From assembly GCF_003259525.1 (NCBI RefSeq), contig NZ_QLLO01000005.1, positions 62,001 through 126,000 on the forward strand: a stretch of 64,000 bases of DNA, in the 5' to 3' direction. Below the pieces are notes generated by a model. It was given only the letters and a program-made list of their open reading frames with translations, was not told where the DNA came from and did not search any database. The DNA comes from Olleya aquimaris. Lineage in GTDB: Bacteria > Bacteroidota > Bacteroidia > Flavobacteriales > Flavobacteriaceae. Position numbers and translations under genes: made by a program. The stretch's first letter is position 1. Each line of letters opens with the position of its first letter. This document shows, piece after piece, positions 17,036 to 26,310 of the stretch.

Positions 17036-18148
17036 ATGCTTATACTTGAAGTATTGTTCTACAGTTTTGTAATTGTAGTAGTTATTCAAGTATTGTACTA
17101 TGGTGTACTTTTTGGAAGCTTTGCTTTTTCTAAAAGTGAAAATACCACCAATAAATCTTTGCCAATTTCTGTAATTATTTGCGCTAAAAATGAAGCAGAA
17201 AACATAAAAAAAATTCTTCCGTACTTATTAAAACAAGACTATCCAACTTTTGAAATTGTTTTAATAAATGATTCCTCTAATGACAACACTTTAGAAGTCT
17301 TTGAAACATTTGCTACAAAACACTATAATATCAAAATTGTTGATGTTAAAAATATAGAAGCTTTCTGGGGAAATAAAAAATATGCCTTATCGCTTGGTAT
17401 TAAAGCAGCAAAATACAATAACCTACTATTCACAGATGCAGATTGTCAACCAATATCTAATCAATGGATAAAAGAAATGAGCAGTCATTTTTCTAATAAA
17501 AACACTATAGTTTTAGGTTATGGCGCTTACAATAAAATAAAAAACTCGTTACTAAATTCACTAATACGGTTTGAAACCCTTTTAACAGCAACTCAATATT
17601 TTTCTTATGCTAAAATTGGACTTCCATATATGGGAGTAGGACGTAATTTAGCGTACCACAGAGATGAGTTTTTTAAAACCAATGGTTTTATAAAACATAT
17701 GAAAATAAGATCTGGAGACGATGATTTATTTATTAATGAAGCCGCAAATGCTAAAAACACTTCCATTTGTTACTCTAAAAATAGTTTTACAACCTCTTTT
17801 CCAAAAACAACTTACAAAGATTGGTATAAACAAAAACGCAGACATATCTCTACAGCTAACCATTATAAGTTTAAACATCGCTTTTTGTTGGCCACTTTTT
17901 ATATTACACAAGTGTTATTTTGGCTGTTAGGTATCACTTTATTAATAACAACTTTTTTATGGCCTTTTGTTTTAGGCTTAATTATATTAAGGTTTTTAAT
18001 CCAATATCTAAGTTTAGGATTTTCTGCTAAAAAACTAAATGAACTTGACACCATTTTACTACTTCCCATTTTAGAAATTATATTGATTGTATTACAATTT
18101 AGTATCTTTATAACCAACCAAATTTCAAAACCAAATTATTGGAAATAG
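17036..18148 (+). CDS. Membrane-associated family 2 glycosyltransferase
   Basis: A 370-residue protein. An N-terminal membrane helix (LILEVLFYSFVIVVVIQVLY) is followed by a GT2 domain (PISVIICAKNEAENIKKILP, EIVLINDSSNDNT, DxD-like LLFTDADCQP at about residues 128-137, and an acceptor site RSGDDDLFINE). The Q-x2-RW-type motif is replaced by YKQKRRHISTANHY. Two or three C-terminal helices follow (ATFYITQVLFWLLGITLLI, LPILEIILIVLQFSIFI). It probably builds a glycolipid or exopolysaccharide at the inner membrane. Its end overlaps the next sigma gene by 10 bases. Confidence 0.88.
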   Translation: MLILEVLFYSFVIVVVIQVLYYGVLFGSFAFSKSENTTNKSLPISVIICAKNEAENIKKILPYLLKQDYPTFEIVLINDSSNDNTLEVFETFATKHYNIKIVDVKNIEAFWGNKKYALSLGIKAAKYNNLLFTDADCQPISNQWIKEMSSHFSNKNTIVLGYGAYNKIKNSLLNSLIRFETLLTATQYFSYAKIGLPYMGVGRNLAYHRDEFFKTNGFIKHMKIRSGDDDLFINEAANAKNTSICYSKNSFTTSFPKTTYKDWYKQKRRHISTANHYKFKHRFLLATFYITQVLFWLLGITLLITTFLWPFVLGLIILRFLIQYLSLGFSAKKLNELDTILLLPILEIILIVLQFSIFITNQISKPNYWK

Positions 18149-18687
18149 AAGAAGCCATAAAAAGAGCAAAACAAAACGATCAAAAAGCGTTTAATTATCT
18201 GCTCCATAATTATTGGGACAAAGTGTATGGGTTTCAGTTAAAACGTATTCAAAACGAAAACGATGCTGAAGATATTACCATTCAAACCTTCTCTAAAGCG
18301 TTTGACAAAATAGACACCTATGACAGTAAATACGCCTTTAATACGTGGTTAATTACCATTTCTAAAAACATCCATATAGATATTGTTAGAAAAGAAAAAA
18401 ACTCTATTAAACAGGCTATTTCAAAATCTGATGACAATGAAGTTTATCAAGTTTTAGACGAAACCCCTTCTGTTGAAGACAAACTAATTACAGAACAAAA
18501 TCTAGCCAAATTATTACGAGATATTAAAAAACTTAAACCTCATTATCAGGAGGTTATTAATTTAAGATATTTCCAAGAGTTAAGCTACAAAGACATTTCT
18601 GAAGAACTTAATGAACCCATAAATAACATTAAAGTCAAGTTGCTTCGTGCTAAAAAACTATTAGCAGAAATAATTCAAAAAAAGTAA
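18139..18687 (+). CDS. ECF-type RNA polymerase sigma factor
   Basis: A 182-residue sigma factor beginning at TTG 18139, inside the end of the glycosyltransferase gene. Region 2 includes LLHNYWDKVYGFQLKRIQNE, AEDITIQTFSKAFDKID and TWLITISKNIHIDIVRK. Region 4 includes LKPHYQEVINLRYFQELSYK and EELNEPINNIKVKLLRAKKLL. Unlike the other three sigma factors in the window it has no anti-sigma gene next to it; a transporter gene overlaps its stop by one base (TAATG). That tight linkage suggests co-expression with the transporter, but the regulon cannot be read from the sequence. Confidence 0.93.
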   Translation: MEIEEAIKRAKQNDQKAFNYLLHNYWDKVYGFQLKRIQNENDAEDITIQTFSKAFDKIDTYDSKYAFNTWLITISKNIHIDIVRKEKNSIKQAISKSDDNEVYQVLDETPSVEDKLITEQNLAKLLRDIKKLKPHYQEVINLRYFQELSYKDISEELNEPINNIKVKLLRAKKLLAEIIQKK

Positions 18688-19901
18688 TGCTAACCTCAAT
18701 AAAAAAATTAGGTCCAGGTTTATTATTTGCTGGTGCTGCAATTGGCGTCTCACATTTGGTACAATCTACACGTGCAGGTGCTGATTTTGGTTTGGGACTA
18801 CTTTGGGCTTTATTGTTGGTTAATTGCTTTAAATTTCCTTTTTTTCAGTTTGGACCTAGATATGCTTCTGCAACTGGAGAAAGCCTTTTAGAGGGTTATA
18901 AAAAGCTGGGTAAACCTGTTTTATTTGCTTATTTTATTTTAACATTTGCTACTATGTTTACCATTCAAACAGCGGTTACAATTGTAACTGCAGGTTTGGC
19001 TTCTACCCTATTTGGAGATTTTATTACGGTTAAAGGATGGACAATCATTATTCTAGTCATCTGCTTAGTTATTTTATTTTTTGGTCGCTATAAACTATTG
19101 GATAGACTTATTAAAATTATAATAGTTACCTTATCCATAAGTACAATTTTAGCAGTTATATTCGCATTTACTAATAATAAAACTGAGATATCATTTCTTC
19201 AAATTTTACCAAAAAACACATTAGAATTAACATTTTTAATCACATTTATGGGTTGGATGCCTGCACCTTTAGATATTTCTGTTTGGCATTCCCTTTGGAC
19301 TATTGAAAAACAAAAAGACAATACAAACCTTACTCCACAATCGGCTTTATTAGATTTTAATATTGGTTACATTACAACCATTATTTTGGGTATTGGATTT
19401 GTACTATTAGGTTACTTAGTCATGTTTAATAGTGGTGAGACCTTTAGTGATTCTGCTGGACAATTTTCTAACCAATTAATCACCATGTACACCAACAACT
19501 TAGGCGAATGGACCTATATAATAATTGGTATTGCTGCTTTTACCACTATGTTTAGTACAACATTGACTACGCTAGACGCATCACCAAGAGCCATGCACAA
19601 ATCGTTAGAACTTATAACCAATAAAACATTTAGTAAAGGCTATTTGTTTTGGATACTGCTTCTAACCTTTGGCACAATATTTATCTTTTTTGTATTAGCT
19701 TCAGAAATGGGATTACTAATAAAAATAGCCACAATTTTATCGTTTTTAACTGCTCCTTTTTACGCCATAGTCAATTATATTTTAATTAGTGGAAAACATA
19801 CACCAAAAGATTGGAGACCATCAAAAGGTCTTCATATTTTAAGTATTAGTGGTATTATCTTCTTAATTGGTTTTAGCATTTGGTTTTTAAAAACTTTATA
19901 G
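18687..19901 (+). CDS. Nramp/LeuT-fold transporter with divergent metal-binding motifs
   Basis: A 404-residue protein with about 11 membrane helices and Nramp-like overall similarity (GPGLLFAGAAIGVSHLVQST at the start; TFMGWMPAPLDISVWHSLWT in the middle; FTTMFSTTLTTLDASPRAM later). Canonical Nramp proteins import Mn or Fe with protons through a DPGN motif in helix 1 and an MPH motif in helix 6. Here the equivalents read AIGVSH and GWMPAPLD, so neither canonical motif is present. It is therefore better called an Nramp-related transporter of unknown substrate. It is coupled to the upstream sigma gene by a one-base overlap. Confidence 0.75.
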   Translation: MLTSIKKLGPGLLFAGAAIGVSHLVQSTRAGADFGLGLLWALLLVNCFKFPFFQFGPRYASATGESLLEGYKKLGKPVLFAYFILTFATMFTIQTAVTIVTAGLASTLFGDFITVKGWTIIILVICLVILFFGRYKLLDRLIKIIIVTLSISTILAVIFAFTNNKTEISFLQILPKNTLELTFLITFMGWMPAPLDISVWHSLWTIEKQKDNTNLTPQSALLDFNIGYITTIILGIGFVLLGYLVMFNSGETFSDSAGQFSNQLITMYTNNLGEWTYIIIGIAAFTTMFSTTLTTLDASPRAMHKSLELITNKTFSKGYLFWILLLTFGTIFIFFVLASEMGLLIKIATILSFLTAPFYAIVNYILISGKHTPKDWRPSKGLHILSISGIIFLIGFSIWFLKTL

Positions 19902-19910
19902 AATACTTCG

Positions 19911-19918
19911 TATCTTTG
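19911..19918 (+). promoter_or_regulatory. Probable -7 element (TATCTTTG) of lipA
   Basis: TATCTTTG is an exact TAnnTTTG match only 11 bases before the ATG at 19929. Transcription from it would give a near-leaderless lipA mRNA, or translation may start at the second ATG (19938). Confidence 0.5.
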
Positions 19919-19928
19919 TCATCAGAAA

Positions 19929-20819
19929 ATGGCATCTATGAATAACGACACAGCATCTGTAATCTTACCTTCAGAAAGACAACCAAAACCTAAATGGTTA
20001 CGTGTAAAATTACCAACTGGTAAAAAATATACCGAGCTAAGAGGATTAGTTGATAAATACAAATTAAATACCATTTGTACCTCTGGAAGCTGCCCAAATA
20101 TGGGAGAATGTTGGGGAGAAGGTACTGCTACCTTTATGATTTTAGGAAACGTTTGCACCAGATCTTGTGGATTTTGTGGTGTAAAAACTGGTCGTCCAGA
20201 AGATGTCGATTGGGACGAACCAGAAAAAGTGGCTCGATCTATTAAAATCATGGGAATCAAGCACGCAGTTTTAACTAGTGTAGATAGAGACGATTTAAAA
20301 GATATGGGCAGCATTATGTGGGCAGAAACCGTTAAGGCTGTTAGAAGAATGAATCCAGAAACAACTCTTGAAACCTTAATACCAGATTTTCAGGGTGTAG
20401 AGATGCATATTGACCGCATTATTGATGTGGCACCAGAAGTTGTGTCACATAACATTGAAACCGTAAAACGCTTAACTAGAGAAGTCCGCATCCAAGCTAA
20501 ATACGAACGTAGTATGGGTGTTTTAAAATATTTAAAACAAAAAGGACAACGCAGAACTAAATCTGGAATCATGCTTGGTTTAGGTGAAGAACGAGAAGAA
20601 GTTATACAAACACTTCACGATTTACGAGAAAACGATGTAGATGTAGTGACCATAGGTCAATATTTACAACCTAGTAAAAAACACTTACCTGTAAAACGCT
20701 TTGTTTTACCAGACGAGTTTAAAGAATATGAGGAAATTGGACTAAAACTTGGTTTTAGACATGTAGAAAGTAGTGCATTAGTACGTTCTTCTTATAAAGC
20801 TCAAAAACACATTAATTAA
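19929..20819 (+). CDS. lipA: Lipoyl synthase
   Basis: A 296-residue radical-SAM enzyme that inserts two sulfurs into protein-bound octanoyl groups to give the lipoyl cofactor of pyruvate dehydrogenase, 2-oxoglutarate dehydrogenase and the glycine cleavage H protein. The auxiliary iron-sulfur cluster Cys set is [16 protein letters not shown] (about residues 49-64) and the radical-SAM motif is [10 protein letters not shown] (about residues 76-85). The ending [14 protein letters not shown] holds the conserved RSSY that ligates the auxiliary cluster. ATG 19929 or 19938 are both possible. One base separates its stop from gap. Confidence 0.97.
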   Translation: MASMNNDTASVILPSERQPKPKWLRVKLPTGKKYTELRGLVDKYKLNTICTSGSCPNMGECWGEGTATFMILGNVCTRSCGFCGVKTGRPEDVDWDEPEKVARSIKIMGIKHAVLTSVDRDDLKDMGSIMWAETVKAVRRMNPETTLETLIPDFQGVEMHIDRIIDVAPEVVSHNIETVKRLTREVRIQAKYERSMGVLKYLKQKGQRRTKSGIMLGLGEEREEVIQTLHDLRENDVDVVTIGQYLQPSKKHLPVKRFVLPDEFKEYEEIGLKLGFRHVESSALVRSSYKAQKHIN

Positions 20820-20820
20820 T

Positions 20821-21837
20821 ATGATTACTGTTGCAATCAACGGTTTTGGTCGTATTGGAAGACGTGTTTTTAGATTACTTCATAACAACAAACACATAAA
20901 AGTAGTGGCAATTAATGATTTAGCAGACGCTAAAACATTAAGTCATCTATTAAAATACGACAGTATACATGGTGTCTTTCCTGCTACCATAACTTCTAAA
21001 GCACAAACTATTATAGTAGATAATAATGAAGTGCCATTATTAAATTGTAATCATCCCAAACATTGTAATTGGAGTGCTTATTCACCAGATTTTGTTATTG
21101 AAGCTACAGGAAAATTTAAATCTAAATCAGAGCTTCTCTTTCATATTAAAAATGGAGCAAAACGTGTTATTTTAAGCGTTCCACCTATTGAAGATGATAT
21201 TAAAACTATAGTTTTAGGGGTTAATCAAGATGAGCTTGATGGTACAGAAGCAATCATTTCTAACGCTTCCTGTACAACTAATAATGCAGCTCCTATGATT
21301 GATATTATTAATGAGTTGTGTGGAATAAACCAAGCCTACATTACAACAATCCACTCCTACACCACAGATCAAAGCCTACATGATCAACCACATAGAGATT
21401 TAAGACGTGCTAGAGCAGCAGGACAAAGTATTGTTCCTACTACAACAGGAGCAGCAAAAGCGTTAACTAAAATTTTTCCTGACCTATCAAATGTTATTGG
21501 TGGATGTGGCATTAGAGTACCTGTAGCTAATGGATCGTTAACAGATATTACCTTTAATGTTAAGCATACAGTAGATATTAACACTATTAATGAAGCCTTT
21601 AAAAAGGCATCTCATGGAAAATTTAAAGGTATTTTAGAATATACAGAAGACCCAATTGTATCTATAGATATAGTCGGAAATACTCATTCTTGTATATTTG
21701 ATTCGCAAATGACTTCGGTAATTGGAAACATGGTAAAAATTATAGGTTGGTACGATAATGAAACAGGATATTCTTGTAGAATAATTGACCTTTTATACAA
21801 TTTATCGGAAAAAAAGCAACTTTTATCGGATAAATAA
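20821..21837 (+). CDS. gap: Type I glyceraldehyde-3-phosphate dehydrogenase
   Basis: A 338-residue glycolytic/gluconeogenic enzyme that converts glyceraldehyde 3-phosphate to 1,3-bisphosphoglycerate with NAD(P). It begins TVAINGFGRIGRRVFRLLHN (nucleotide site), has the catalytic Cys 151 in SNASCTTNNAAPMID, and HRDLRRARAAGQSIVPTTTG for phosphate binding, with WYDNETGYSCR near the end. The usual Cys four residues after the catalytic one (SCTTNC) is Asn here. It differs from the most standard glycolytic form, so it may be one of two paralogues in the genome. Co-transcribed with lipA (one-base gap). Confidence 0.95.
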   Translation: MITVAINGFGRIGRRVFRLLHNNKHIKVVAINDLADAKTLSHLLKYDSIHGVFPATITSKAQTIIVDNNEVPLLNCNHPKHCNWSAYSPDFVIEATGKFKSKSELLFHIKNGAKRVILSVPPIEDDIKTIVLGVNQDELDGTEAIISNASCTTNNAAPMIDIINELCGINQAYITTIHSYTTDQSLHDQPHRDLRRARAAGQSIVPTTTGAAKALTKIFPDLSNVIGGCGIRVPVANGSLTDITFNVKHTVDINTINEAFKKASHGKFKGILEYTEDPIVSIDIVGNTHSCIFDSQMTSVIGNMVKIIGWYDNETGYSCRIIDLLYNLSEKKQLLSDK

Positions 21838-21838
21838 C

Positions 21839-21846
21839 TATATTTG
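21839..21846 (+). promoter_or_regulatory. Probable -7 element (TATATTTG) of the hybrid kinase gene
   Basis: TATATTTG matches TAnnTTTG exactly and lies 18 bases before the ATG at 21865, overlapping the gap stop region. Confidence 0.4.
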
Positions 21847-21864
21847 TCGTTATAAATGTAAATA

Positions 21865-24102
21865 ATGAAGTCCCTAATAATTAAGTTATCCTTCTGCTTA
21901 GTTACTTGTTTACTAGGTTTTAACCTACATGCTCAAGAACTTTCAGAGAAAGAAAAGGAAATCATTCAAGGCAAAATTAATTATAATATTAGTTTAGCCC
22001 AGAAAAACATTGATTCTAATGAGTTCTACAAAGCACAAAGCGATTTAGACGAAGCTCTTAAGCTTGCCAATCAAATAAATGACAATAAAAGTATAGGTTT
22101 AATTTACTCTAAAATTGGTAAAATTGAATTTATTACCGAAGAACATACAGAAGCCTTAAAAACTTTAATAAAAGCTGTTGAAAAACAGCGTTTTGCTAAA
22201 GACAATATTAACATTGCCGAAACCTACAAAACCATTGGTAATGTGTATATGAGCAAAAAAGACTACAACAGGGCTTTAGATTATTTTAATTCTGCAGAAC
22301 GTTTATTTGAAAATGAAGATTTACACGACTATGAAGCTGAGACAATCCTTCATAAAGGAGAGGCATATTTCAAACTTGAAAAATACGAAGAAGCTCAATC
22401 AGAATATGAAACTGCTATTAGCTTAGCAAAACGCTATCAGAATACTAAAATCTTAAGTAGTGCTTATATAAGTCTTGGTATAACTCAAGCTAAACTAGGT
22501 CTTTTAACACTTGCAGAAAACACAGCTATACAAGGTCTTGACCTTGCAAAGCAAAATAATTACGCTAACGTTATTAATACTGCGTATGCAGCACTTAGTG
22601 ATATTTATACCGAAAAAAGAGATTTTAAAATTGCCAATGATTACCTAAAAAAGCACATCAAGCTTAACGATTCACTATTACAAGTAAAACGAAGCTACCT
22701 TTCGCCAGAAAAAAGATTGGATAAGCTATACAGTAACCCAATAGAGTATCAAAAAGAAAAAGAAGCCGATTTAGAAAAAGAAGCAAGTTCTACCTGGTTA
22801 GAAAAATTAACTACCATTTTAAGTATAGCTTTAATTACCATTCTGTCTTTACTAACACTCTCTCTATACAAAAACAATAATATTAGATTAAAATCTAATA
22901 ATATTTTGCATAAAAAAAATGCAGAATTAACTATTGCAATGGAAAAAGCAGAATTAGCTACTAAAACTAAGGCTAACTTTTTATCTACAGTAACACACGA
23001 GCTTAGAACTCCGCTATATGCTGTAACGGGATTGACAAATATGCTTTTAGAAGAAAATCCAAAACCAGAGCAAGTACAACATTTAAAATCGTTAAAATTT
23101 TCAGGAGATTATTTATTGACGTTTATTAACGATATCCTTCAAATTAATAAAATTGAAGCTAATAAAGTAGATATTGAACCTGAAGTATTTAATTTAAAAA
23201 AGAAAGCCGAAAATGTTATTTCAGCTTTAAACAATTCTGCTTTAGATAATAACATACAACTACATTTAGAGTATGACAAAGATTTACCAACTAACTTTAA
23301 TGCAGATCAATTAAAAATATCTCAAATACTTATAAACCTAATTGGTAACTCGATTAAATTTACAAAAGATGGAGATATTTGGGTAAGAATTAAAAAACTA
23401 AATCAAGTTGGAGATAATTTTGAAATCCGATTTGAAGTAGAAGACAATGGTATTGGAATTAGCGAAGAAAAGCAACAAAACATGTTTGAAAGCTTCTCTC
23501 AAGGATCCATACAAATTAACAGAAAATATGGTGGTACTGGTTTAGGACTTTCTATTGTCAAAGGATTAATTGATATTTTAAAAGGAAAAATTTATATGAA
23601 AAGTGAGCTAGGTAAAGGCACAACGTTTTTCTTTGAAATACCAATGAAAAAGAGTAATGAAATTATAGTCGAGAAAAAAGCTAATTACTTTAATGAAGTA
23701 GACGAATTGGAATTAAGTAACATAAAAATATTAGTCGTTGAGGATAATAAAATTAATCAAATGATTACCAAAAAAATCCTTAATAAAATGAAGCTATATT
23801 GTGATGTAGTTGATAATGGTGAAGAAGCAGTAGATAAAGTTAAAACCATCAATTATGATGTTGTTTTAATGGATATCCACATGCCAGGAATTAGCGGAAT
23901 TGAGGCAACAAAAATTATCAGAACTTTTGATAAAGAGCTAACCATTTTTGCATTAACAGCAGTTACCATTGAAGATAAAATGCAAGAGTTTGAAGATGCT
24001 GGTTTTACAGATATTATTCCAAAACCATTCAAACAAGAAGACTTTGAGAAAAAGTTATTTAATGCTTTAATGCTAAATGAAAAAACCAATGCTACAGCTT
24101 AG
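21865..24102 (+). CDS. TPR-containing hybrid sensor histidine kinase/response regulator
   Basis: A 745-residue one-piece two-component protein. In order: signal peptide (SLIIKLSFCLVTCLLGFNLHA), a periplasmic domain of about five to six TPR repeats (residues 30-270), one membrane helix (LTTILSIALITILSLLTLSL, about 313-332), HisKA with the phosphorylated His at about 378 (FLSTVTHELRTPLYAV), an ATPase domain (N box INLIGNSIKFT; G boxes VEDNGIGI and GGTGLGLSIVKGL), and a receiver domain with Asp at about 670 (VVLMDIHMPGISGIEATK). There is no DNA-binding output, so phosphate is probably passed on. No partner gene is adjacent. Its end overlaps lpxK by 11 bases. Confidence 0.95.
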   Translation: MKSLIIKLSFCLVTCLLGFNLHAQELSEKEKEIIQGKINYNISLAQKNIDSNEFYKAQSDLDEALKLANQINDNKSIGLIYSKIGKIEFITEEHTEALKTLIKAVEKQRFAKDNINIAETYKTIGNVYMSKKDYNRALDYFNSAERLFENEDLHDYEAETILHKGEAYFKLEKYEEAQSEYETAISLAKRYQNTKILSSAYISLGITQAKLGLLTLAENTAIQGLDLAKQNNYANVINTAYAALSDIYTEKRDFKIANDYLKKHIKLNDSLLQVKRSYLSPEKRLDKLYSNPIEYQKEKEADLEKEASSTWLEKLTTILSIALITILSLLTLSLYKNNNIRLKSNNILHKKNAELTIAMEKAELATKTKANFLSTVTHELRTPLYAVTGLTNMLLEENPKPEQVQHLKSLKFSGDYLLTFINDILQINKIEANKVDIEPEVFNLKKKAENVISALNNSALDNNIQLHLEYDKDLPTNFNADQLKISQILINLIGNSIKFTKDGDIWVRIKKLNQVGDNFEIRFEVEDNGIGISEEKQQNMFESFSQGSIQINRKYGGTGLGLSIVKGLIDILKGKIYMKSELGKGTTFFFEIPMKKSNEIIVEKKANYFNEVDELELSNIKILVVEDNKINQMITKKILNKMKLYCDVVDNGEEAVDKVKTINYDVVLMDIHMPGISGIEATKIIRTFDKELTIFALTAVTIEDKMQEFEDAGFTDIIPKPFKQEDFEKKLFNALMLNEKTNATA

Positions 24103-25096
24103 CAAAAGAGGTTACTTCACTATTAAATTGTTTTGCATTATCTATCTCTAATTGTATTGGAAGGTAATACAACTTACCTTTTAAAGCAGGCTTATCTTTT
24201 AGTCGCATATAATCCTTTTCTGTAGTAACAATACAATCAAAAGTTGATAAATAATCGATTTCTTTGATGCTAAAAGCATGGTGATCTTTAAACTTTATAT
24301 GCTCAAAATTAAGCGCATTGCCTTTTAAAAAATCAATTAAAGGTTTAGGGTTTGCAATCCCAGTTACTAGCTTAAAATCCTTTAAATCTGTTAGTTTGAT
24401 GGTGTTATATTCAGAAACCACTTCATCACTATAAGCAATAGTACTAAAAAACACCTGCTGATGGTCTAGTGGTTGTATTTCTGCTATAATGCTTTGTTTT
24501 TCAGTTGCACTTAAATCTATTGGACACTTAGTTACAACAATTAAATCTGCGCGTTTAGCACCACTTTTAGGTTCACGCAAATTTCCAGTTGGTAGTACAA
24601 TATCTCTTGTATATAAATTGGTATAAGTGGTTAATAAAATATTTAATCCTGCTTTTACTTTTCTATGCTGAAAGGCATCATCTAACAAAATTACTTCAGG
24701 CTTCGTGTTAGTATCTAATAATTTACTTATCCCTTCTTGCCTATTGGCATCAACTGCAACTAGAATGTCTTCAGAAAATTTATGGTAAAACTGATATGGT
24801 TCATCACCCAAAATTTCAGCATTTACGTTAGCATCTGCCAATATAAACCCTTCACTTTTTCTACCATAACCTCTACTTAATGTTGCTAATGTAGTTTTGT
24901 CTTTTAATACTCTAATTAAATATTCTACCATAGGTGTTTTTCCGGTACCTCCAGCACTTAAATTACCAACACAAATTACAGGAAAATCATATTGTTTAGA
25001 CTGTTTCCAACCTTTGTCGTACATTACATTTCTTATCCAAGTCACGATATAGTAAATGGGTACAATTGGGAATAAAATAATGCGTAATAATTTCAT
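24092..25096 (-). CDS. lpxK: Tetraacyldisaccharide 4'-kinase
   Basis: A 334-residue inner-membrane kinase that phosphorylates the 4' position of the lipid A disaccharide, a late step of lipid A synthesis. An N-terminal membrane-associated helix (LLRIILFPIVPIYYIVTWIR) is followed by the P-loop GNLSAGGTGKTPMVEYLIR (about residues 43-61) and then LSRGYGRKSEGF and LLDDAFQHRKV, both typical of LpxK. Its length is normal. It is a lone gene, convergent with the kinase on one side and divergent from the Nif3-like gene on the other. Confidence 0.96.
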   Translation of the reverse strand: MKLLRIILFPIVPIYYIVTWIRNVMYDKGWKQSKQYDFPVICVGNLSAGGTGKTPMVEYLIRVLKDKTTLATLSRGYGRKSEGFILADANVNAEILGDEPYQFYHKFSEDILVAVDANRQEGISKLLDTNTKPEVILLDDAFQHRKVKAGLNILLTTYTNLYTRDIVLPTGNLREPKSGAKRADLIVVTKCPIDLSATEKQSIIAEIQPLDHQQVFFSTIAYSDEVVSEYNTIKLTDLKDFKLVTGIANPKPLIDFLKGNALNFEHIKFKDHHAFSIKEIDYLSTFDCIVTTEKDYMRLKDKPALKGKLYYLPIQLEIDNAKQFNSEVTSFAKL

Positions 25097-25179
25097 TTTA
25101 GTTAGTTATATAAAAAAGCTTCCTTTCATTTTATAAAATGAAATATAGCCAACTTTAACAGTAACGAAAGTAAATATTT

Positions 25180-25187
25180 TATATTTG
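25180..25187 (+). promoter_or_regulatory. Probable -7 element (TATATTTG) of the Nif3-like gene
   Basis: TATATTTG is a full TAnnTTTG match, 26 bases before the start codon at 25213. It lies in the lpxK divergent spacer. Confidence 0.45.
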
Positions 25188-25212
25188 TTTTAAATAATAA
25201 AGACAGAAAAGT

Positions 25213-26307
25213 ATGTTGGTAAAAGACCTGATTAATCATATTCAAGACATTGCTCCACTTAATTATGCAGAAGATTTTGATAATGTAGGATTACTTGTTG
25301 GTGATAACAATAGTAAGGTTACAGGCGTTTTAGTAACACTAGATACTTTAGAAGAAGTTGTTGATGAAGCTATAGCTAAAAACTGCAACTTTATTTTAAG
25401 CTTCCATCCTATTATTTTTAAAGGCTTAAAAAGTATAACAGGTAAAAATTATGTCGAGCGTACTGTACTAAAAGCCATAAAAAACAACATTGCTATTTAT
25501 GCTATCCATACTGCATTAGACAATCATATAAGTGGTGTAAATGCAATGATTTGCAATCAACTTAATCTTAAAAACCAACGTATTTTAATTCCACAACAAC
25601 AAACCATAAAAAAATTGGTGACCTATGTTCCAAAAAAAGAGGCCAAAACATTAAGAGAAGCCTTATTTAATGTAGGCGCAGGTGACATTGGCAATTATAG
25701 TAATTGTAGTTTTAATATGGATGGAACAGGAACATTTAAAGCTAACGACAATGCCAATCCTACTTTAGGTAAAAAAGGCGAAACGCATGTTGAAGAAGAA
25801 ATACAACTTAGTGTCATTTTTGCTAAACATTTAGAGTCTAAAATATTAAAAACCCTGTTTGAAACACATTCTTACGAAGAAGTTGCTTACGAGGTAACAA
25901 CCCTAGAAAACACCAACCAAACTATTGGTATGGGTATGATTGCAGAATTGGAACAACCACAACCAGAAACCGAATTTTTAAACTATCTAAAAGAAAAAAT
26001 GAAGGTGTCGCACATTAGACACTCTCAATTTTTAAATAAACCTATTAAAAAAGTAGCAGTTTTAGGTGGCTCTGGAAGTTTTGCCATAAACGCTGCAAAA
26101 GCAGCAGGAGCGGATGTTTTTGTGACCTCAGATTTAAAATATCACGATTTTTTTACTGCAGAAAACACTATACTTTTAGCAGATATAGGACATTATGAAA
26201 GCGAACAGTTCACAAAAAATGGTTTAGTAGCCTTACTTACAAAAAAAATTCCTAATTTTGCAATCGTTTTATCAAACACAAATACCAATCCTGTTAAGTA
26301 TTTTTAA
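25213..26307 (+). CDS. Nif3-like dinuclear metal centre hexameric protein (GTP cyclohydrolase I type 2 homologue)
   Basis: A 364-residue member of the Nif3/DUF34 family. It has the metal-binding elements ILSFHPIIFKGLKSI (His-Pro) and YAIHTALDNHISGVNAMI near the N terminus, an inserted PII-like middle domain (about residues 130-230), and C-terminal VAVLGGSGSFAINAAKAAGA and LLADIGHYESEQF. The family is nearly universal and its role is poorly defined; YqfO-type members with the extra middle domain are typical. It is followed after 3 bases by a coiled-coil protein gene. That pairing is common in Bacteroidota, so the two may work together. Confidence 0.93.
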   Translation: MLVKDLINHIQDIAPLNYAEDFDNVGLLVGDNNSKVTGVLVTLDTLEEVVDEAIAKNCNFILSFHPIIFKGLKSITGKNYVERTVLKAIKNNIAIYAIHTALDNHISGVNAMICNQLNLKNQRILIPQQQTIKKLVTYVPKKEAKTLREALFNVGAGDIGNYSNCSFNMDGTGTFKANDNANPTLGKKGETHVEEEIQLSVIFAKHLESKILKTLFETHSYEEVAYEVTTLENTNQTIGMGMIAELEQPQPETEFLNYLKEKMKVSHIRHSQFLNKPIKKVAVLGGSGSFAINAAKAAGADVFVTSDLKYHDFFTAENTILLADIGHYESEQFTKNGLVALLTKKIPNFAIVLSNTNTNPVKYF

Positions 26308-26310
26308 AAT

